DNA from: DASPJR01 sp035628505
GTDB lineage: Bacteria > Planctomycetota > SZUA-567 > H5-PLA8
Direction of reading: 5' to 3'
Length of the DNA stretch: 64,000 nucleotides
Assembly: GCA_035628505.1 (NCBI GenBank)
Contig: DASPJR010000127.1
Location: 46,803 to 110,802, forward strand
The stretch's first letter is position 1; each line of letters starts with the position of its first letter. Shown here one piece after another: positions 59,922 to 64,000 of the stretch. The notes beneath the pieces were generated by a model. That model saw only the letters and a program-made list of their open reading frames with translations. It made no database searches and was not told where the DNA came from. A program made the position numbers and the translations under genes.

Positions 59922-59993
59922 ACCACAGAGGACACCGAGAGCACGGAGTTGTCCTGTTTCAGAATCCTCTGTGTACTCAGTGTCCTCTGTGGT
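59922..59993. repeat. Inverted repeat in the DUF1549-DUF1501 spacer
   Basis: ACCACAGAGGACAC (59922-59935) and GTGTCCTCTGTGGT (59980-59993) are perfect 14-bp inverted repeats with a 44-nt centre, ending 6 nt before the AGGAG ribosome binding site of the next gene. ACCACAGAGG-type repeats are, from memory, widespread between bacterial genes. Confidence 0.75.
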
Positions 59994-60013
59994 GGATGTA
60001 AGGAGTGTGGCCT

Positions 60014-61342
60014 ATGGTCATCGACGTCAATCAGGGCAGCTACTGCAGTTGCGATGGAGTTTCGCGGCGCAACTTCCTGAAAGCCGGCGCGCTCGCGTTT
60101 GGCGGGCTGACGCTTGCCGACATGTTCCGCCATCAGGCCAAAGCCGCTGAAGGCGGCGCGTCCATCGACAAGGATATGAGCGTCATTCTCATCTGGCAGG
60201 GCGGCGGGCCGAGCCACCTGGATATGTGGGACTTGAAGCCGCAGGCGCCCTCTGAATTCCGCGGCACGTTCAACCCCATCAAGACCAACCTGCCCGGCTA
60301 CCAGGTCTGCGAGCACATGCCGAAGATCGCGCAGGTCTGCGACAAGCTCACGATCATCCGCTCGTGCACGCATCCGGATTCCGGCCACGAATCGGCCAGT
60401 CACATGCTGCTCACCGGCTACAAGCCGACCAACGACATCCCGGCCAACGAAGTCCCCAGCTACGGCAGCATCGTTTCAAAGGAACTCGGCCCCAAGCAGC
60501 CCGGCTTCCCGGCGTATGTCAGCGTGCCGACCGCGCCGCGCAGTTCGGCCGCGGCGTACCTGGGCGTCGCGTACAATCCGTTTGAGACGCACGGCGATCC
60601 GAACAACAAAGACTTCCGCGTGCGAAACCTGAAAGCCGCCAGCGGCATCAGCATGGAACGTCTCGAGAACCGCCGCGCGCTGCTGAAGCAGTTCGACAAG
60701 CTGCGCCGCGACGCGGACTCCAGCGGCGTGATCGAAGGCATGGATGCCTTCTCCGAGCAGGCCTTCGAGCTCGTCACGTCGCCGAAGGTTCAGGAAGCAT
60801 TCGATCTGAGCAAAGAAAAGGACGAGCTGCGCGACAAGTACGGCCGCACGACCTGGGGCCAGAGCGTGCTGCTCAGCCGCAGGCTCGTGGAATCCGGCGT
60901 GCGTTTCGTCACCATGAACATGGGCGGCTGGGACACGCACAACAACAACTTTGAAGACCTCAAGAGAAAGCTGCCAAACTTCGATCAGAGTTTCTCCGCG
61001 CTGATCCAGGATCTGCACGACCGCGGCCGCCTCGATAAGACCATGGTCCTGGTCTGGGGCGAATTCGGCAGAACGCCGCGCATCAATGCGACGGCCGGAC
61101 GCGACCACTGGTCGAATGTCTTTACCGTCGTGATGGCGGGCGGCGGACTCAAGAAGGGCGTGGTGCTCGGCCAGAGCGACGCGCGCGCGGAATTCCCCAA
61201 GGAGCGCCCCGTGTCGCCGCAGGATGTCCTCGCGACGATGTATCACAAGCTCGGCATCAACCGCGAGAAGACCTATAACAACGAAGCCGACCGGCCGATG
61301 GAAATCCTGAACCTCGGCGCGCCGATCCCGGAAATCATTTAG
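60014..61342 (+). CDS. Tat-exported DUF1501 protein
   Basis: A 442-aa member of DUF1501, a sulfatase/alkaline-phosphatase-like fold of unknown activity. The N-terminus has a twin-arginine motif VSRRNFLKAGALAFGG (Arg18-Arg19). Family motifs: VILIWQGGGPSHLDMWD (about 63-79), RSCTHPDSGHESASHMLLTG, TMNMGGWDTHNNNF, VLVWGEFGRTPRINATAGRDHW. These Asp and His residues match the metal sites of alkaline phosphatase superfamily members. ATG 60014 has AGGAG about 8 nt upstream; GTG 60005 is an alternative. DUF1501 genes are the regular partners of DUF1549/1553 genes, as here. Confidence 0.93.
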   Translation: MVIDVNQGSYCSCDGVSRRNFLKAGALAFGGLTLADMFRHQAKAAEGGASIDKDMSVILIWQGGGPSHLDMWDLKPQAPSEFRGTFNPIKTNLPGYQVCEHMPKIAQVCDKLTIIRSCTHPDSGHESASHMLLTGYKPTNDIPANEVPSYGSIVSKELGPKQPGFPAYVSVPTAPRSSAAAYLGVAYNPFETHGDPNNKDFRVRNLKAASGISMERLENRRALLKQFDKLRRDADSSGVIEGMDAFSEQAFELVTSPKVQEAFDLSKEKDELRDKYGRTTWGQSVLLSRRLVESGVRFVTMNMGGWDTHNNNFEDLKRKLPNFDQSFSALIQDLHDRGRLDKTMVLVWGEFGRTPRINATAGRDHWSNVFTVVMAGGGLKKGVVLGQSDARAEFPKERPVSPQDVLATMYHKLGINREKTYNNEADRPMEILNLGAPIPEII

Positions 61343-61397
61343 CGGCTCCAGGACTTCAACACGCAGGCATGAGGCGCACGGAGGAGACGGAGAAGAA

Positions 61398-63596
61398 ATG
61401 ATGAAGTCGTCCGTTCTGCTTTCTCTCTGCGCACTCCTGCTTGTTTCGTTCTCCGCGCACGCCGAGCTCGCTCCCCCGCGGCTGTTCTCCGTTTACCCGG
61501 CGGGCGCGTCGGCGGGCAGCGAAGTTTCCGTCGAAGTCACTGGTCAGATCACCGAAGAGCCGAGCACGCTCGTGTTCAGCCATCCGGGCATCAGCGCCAC
61601 GTTCGTGCCGTACGAGCCGCCCAAGGATCTGCCGAAAGACAAGAAGCCGCCCGATCCGCCGAAGTACCACTCCTTTAAGATAAAGGTCGCCAAGGACGTA
61701 CCGCCCGGCGATTACGACGTTCGCTTCGTTGGCAAATTCGGCATCAGCAACCCGCGCATGTTTGTCGTCAGCGACAATCCGGAAAGCGCCGAAACCGAAC
61801 CCAACAACGAGAAGGATAAAGCCAACAAAATCGCGCTGAACAGCGTCGTGAACGCGCGCGTCGGCGGCGGCGAAGACGTGGACTGGTTCGTCTTTCCCGC
61901 GAAGGCTGGACAGCGCGTGATCATCGAATGCCGCGCCTGGCGCATCGATTCACGACTCGACGGCTTCATGTGGCTTTATGATTCCGCGGGCAAGCAGCTG
62001 GCGATGAGCCAGGACGAAGACATCCGCGACGAGAAGCGCGATCCGTTCATCGACTTCGACGTGCCCGCCGATGGCGATTACTTCATCAAGCTCACCGATT
62101 TCACCTACAACGGCAGCCCCGAATATTTCTATCGCCTCACCGTCGGCACGCAGCCGTACATCGATTACATATTCCCGCCCGGCGCCGCTCCTGGATCGAC
62201 TGCAAACATCGCCGTTTTTGGCCGCAATCTGCCTGGCGGCGAAGGGACGGACCTGAAGGTCAACGGCCGCCCGCTGCAGAAAATCATGAAGCAGCTTCAG
62301 CTTCCCAGCGAACCGGAACAGTTCACCGAGCTGCGCTTCAACGGCCTCGTGCGGCCGTGGGGGGCAATCCTCGACGGCATGGAAGTCCGCGTGAAAAGCG
62401 ATGCCGGCACGTCCAACGCGCGCCTGCTGCGCTACACCTCCCTCCCGCCGGTGCTTGAAGCCGAGCCCAACAATGAAATCGCCAAGGCCCAGAAAATTAC
62501 TGTGCCCTGCGTGGTCTCGGGCCAGCTCCTGCGCGAAGACAGTGACTTCTTTTCGTTCACGGCGAAAAAAGACGAGAAGTTCGTCATCAACATGATCTCC
62601 AACCGCCTTGGCGCGCCGGCTGATCCCGAGCTCGAGATGCTTAAAGCCGATGGCAGTGTCGTCAATGACGCCAAAGACATCGGGGAGAACATCGGACAGC
62701 TGCGCTTCACCAGCAACGGCCGTGACTGCTACCACAATTTCACTGCGCCGGCTGACGGCGAATACACCATCCGCCTGGAACATCTCTTCCGCCAGGCGCA
62801 GGGCGGTCCGCATTACGTTTATCAGCTTGAAGTACGCAAGGAGCTGGAGCCCGATTTCCGCCTGGTCTGCTCGCCGCCGGACGAGATCAAGGTCGATTCG
62901 CACGTCGTCTGCCAGGGCGGCCGTGAGCGCCTCGACATCCTGGTTTTCCGCATGTTCGGCCACAACGAACCGATCACCGTCGAGGCGAAGAATCTTCCGC
63001 CGGGCGTTACCGCTGATCCGATTGTCATCGGCAAGGATGTAAAATGGGGCACGCTGGTCGTCACTGCCGCGCCCGATGCCGCGCCCGTGCACGCCGAATT
63101 CCAGGTTATCGGCACGAGCGAGATCAACGGCCGCAAGCTGGTGCGCAAAGCGCGCGGCGGCACGATGGTCTGGGACACCGTTAACACGCCGGCGCTCGCG
63201 CGCGTGGCGCGCAGCACGATGCTGGCCATTCGCGAAACTGCGCCGTTCCTGCTCACGGCCTCGCCCGCTGAAATCACCGTGACGAAGGGGCAGAGCTTCG
63301 ATTTAACGATGAGCCTCAAGCGCAGCCCGGACATGCCCAACGCGGTGCAGCTCAATGGCGCCGGCTACCAGCTTCCGCCCAACATGAGCATCCCCGTCAA
63401 GTCGATTGATCCGGGCCAGACCGAGACGAAGCTGACGATCAACACCGACAAAATGCCCGAGGGCACATTCAGCTTCCTGGTGAACGGCGACGGCCAGGTT
63501 CCGGTGGGCAAAGACAAGAAAAACAAGCGCTGCGTTTATCCGAGTAACACCGTGAAAGTCACCGTCCAGCCCAAGCCCGCCGAGCCCAAGAAGTAG
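61398..63596 (+). CDS. Exported protein with pre-peptidase C-terminal (PPC) domains
   Basis: A 732-aa exported protein with a signal peptide (MKSSVLLSLCALLLVSFSAHA). Residues about 28-115 are a TIG/IPT-like beta domain (PPRLFSVYPAGASAGSEVSV). PPC domains follow at about 135-260 (AETEPNNEKDKANKI, then GDYFIKLTDF) and 350-480 (LEAEPNNEIAKAQKI, then GEYTIRLEHLF). The last 240 residues are further beta-sandwich folds. PPC domains aid export or binding of extracellular enzymes. It is the third gene of the plus-strand cluster (55 nt after DUF1501), with GGAGGAGACGGAGAAG before the ATG. Confidence 0.88.
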   Translation: MMKSSVLLSLCALLLVSFSAHAELAPPRLFSVYPAGASAGSEVSVEVTGQITEEPSTLVFSHPGISATFVPYEPPKDLPKDKKPPDPPKYHSFKIKVAKDVPPGDYDVRFVGKFGISNPRMFVVSDNPESAETEPNNEKDKANKIALNSVVNARVGGGEDVDWFVFPAKAGQRVIIECRAWRIDSRLDGFMWLYDSAGKQLAMSQDEDIRDEKRDPFIDFDVPADGDYFIKLTDFTYNGSPEYFYRLTVGTQPYIDYIFPPGAAPGSTANIAVFGRNLPGGEGTDLKVNGRPLQKIMKQLQLPSEPEQFTELRFNGLVRPWGAILDGMEVRVKSDAGTSNARLLRYTSLPPVLEAEPNNEIAKAQKITVPCVVSGQLLREDSDFFSFTAKKDEKFVINMISNRLGAPADPELEMLKADGSVVNDAKDIGENIGQLRFTSNGRDCYHNFTAPADGEYTIRLEHLFRQAQGGPHYVYQLEVRKELEPDFRLVCSPPDEIKVDSHVVCQGGRERLDILVFRMFGHNEPITVEAKNLPPGVTADPIVIGKDVKWGTLVVTAAPDAAPVHAEFQVIGTSEINGRKLVRKARGGTMVWDTVNTPALARVARSTMLAIRETAPFLLTASPAEITVTKGQSFDLTMSLKRSPDMPNAVQLNGAGYQLPPNMSIPVKSIDPGQTETKLTINTDKMPEGTFSFLVNGDGQVPVGKDKKNKRCVYPSNTVKVTVQPKPAEPKK

Positions 63597-63600
63597 TCTC

Positions 63601-63634
63601 ATTGCGAATTGCGGATTGCGAATTGCGGATTGTG
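63601..63634. repeat. Tandem 14-bp repeat
   Basis: ATTGCGAATTGCGG occurs twice in tandem, followed by a partial third copy, directly after the PPC gene stop codon. Confidence 0.75.
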
Positions 63635-63640
63635 ATTGTA

Positions 63641-63793
63641 GCGGGGTGGCCCAGACGACCTCGTCGTCTGGGCGCGTCAGCGCAAGAGGTTACTCCCTTC
63701 GCGTGGCCCTCGCGTGAACCGTGCGGCAACACGCTTGATGTAACCTCCTGCGCTTCGCGCCCAGACGGCTGCGGCCGTCTGGGCCACCCGGCC
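63641..63793. repeat. Composite inverted-repeat (REP/MITE-like) element
   Basis: Nested symmetry: outer arms GGGTGGCCCAGACG (63644-63657) and CGTCTGGGCCACCC (63776-63789) are perfect. Inner arms GCGCAAGAGGTTAC (63680-63693) and GTAACCTCCTGCGC (63740-63753) differ at one base. Each end also folds alone: CCAGACGAC-CTC-GTCGTCTGG and CCCAGACGGC-TGCG-GCCGTCTGGG. No open frame or transposase is inside. Confidence 0.8.
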
Positions 63794-64000
63794 GAATGCG
63801 TCACACTTCATCTCACAAAATCACGAAAGAAAAAATGTTGTCTCATCTGATCTCAAGCCCGCTCAGAACATCGCGGCAAATCACGAAATCTCACACGCTT
63901 TGAGGCCTGAAATCGCGTAAGTCCAATAATTCCGTGTGACAAATTGTTCAGCTTCACGACTCAACACGACTGTACACAACTCAACGCTACTAGACTTTCA

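Larger units (their letters stand above)
63597..64000. other. Repeat-rich intergenic end region
   Basis: No gene is supported here. The first part holds a tandem 14-mer and a composite inverted-repeat element (listed separately). From about 63800 the sequence is A/T-richer, with several AATCACGAAA and CTCACA motifs but no recognised feature. It may hold the promoter region of a gene beyond the window. Confidence 0.6.

Noticed and set aside
61950..63092. 380-codon minus-strand frame opposite the PPC gene
   Set aside because: Shadow of the PPC protein, no start signal, no known domain.

Overview
The window looks like a chromosomal segment of a Planctomycetota bacterium, or a close PVC relative. 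The strongest clues are one 9-kb cluster that carries the planctomycete-type cytochrome c domain (PSCyt1), DUF1549/DUF1553, DUF1501 and pre-peptidase C-terminal (PPC) proteins, and the large number of exported proteins with Sel1, Calx-beta, NHL, BON and WD40 modules. Base composition is GC-rich throughout. There is no rRNA, phage, transposase, CRISPR array or integrase. The one tRNA is tRNA-Arg(UCG). Species-level placement is not possible from this sequence.

Layout. 50-3419: a Cys-rich lipoprotein with a Gly/Thr repeat tail, a 43-aa lipoprotein and a DUF457 membrane hydrolase. 3420-8193: an exported beta-propeller protein, a dicarboxylate/amino-acid:cation symporter, an exported trypsin-like protease and CutA. 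8302-13585: Mfd, then a membrane protein with an extremely acidic cytoplasmic tract. 13705-16976 (minus): DprA, a short-chain dehydrogenase, a small membrane protein and APS reductase. 17171-19042: a protein joining MshEN and PilZ domains, both linked to c-di-GMP. 19047-25202 (minus): an O-antigen-ligase-like protein, a small membrane protein, DusB, an NtrC-type regulator, a Suppressor-of-fused-like protein and a histidinol-phosphatase-like enzyme. 25601-30689: a 1506-aa zinc-ribbon, membrane and transglutaminase-like protein, then a CYTH protein. 30738-33180: tRNA-Arg and a two-component pair. 33232-40682: a YyaL-like protein lacking its thioredoxin cysteines, an exported protein with secretin-like short domains, two tandem BON proteins and an M50-like membrane protein. 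40845-46798: two glycosyltransferases separated by dispersed repeats, a metallopeptidase-like protein with a damaged zinc motif, a PilZ protein, a Pmp3/YqaE protein and an HMA-like secreted protein. 47168-54032: large secreted repeat proteins and a Tat-exported sugar isomerase/epimerase-like protein. 54114-63596: the planctomycete-type surface cluster, divergent around position 57340.

How the genes may work together. Core housekeeping genes (mfd, dprA, dusB, cutA, APS reductase, the tRNA) are interspersed with envelope and secreted functions. Two c-di-GMP receptor candidates and three response-regulator domains suggest regulated surface behaviour. In the last cluster, Tat and Sec exported proteins with c-type heme motifs sit next to WD40 and PPC proteins. 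This arrangement is common in Planctomycetota, but its biochemical role is not settled.

The least explained items are the 1506-aa transglutaminase-like protein, the MshEN-PilZ fusion, the proteins that keep a fold but have lost catalytic or metal residues (33232, 43253, 45719), a hairpin that buries the start codon at 33232, and several families of intergenic inverted repeats. No complete new defence or mobile system could be demonstrated.
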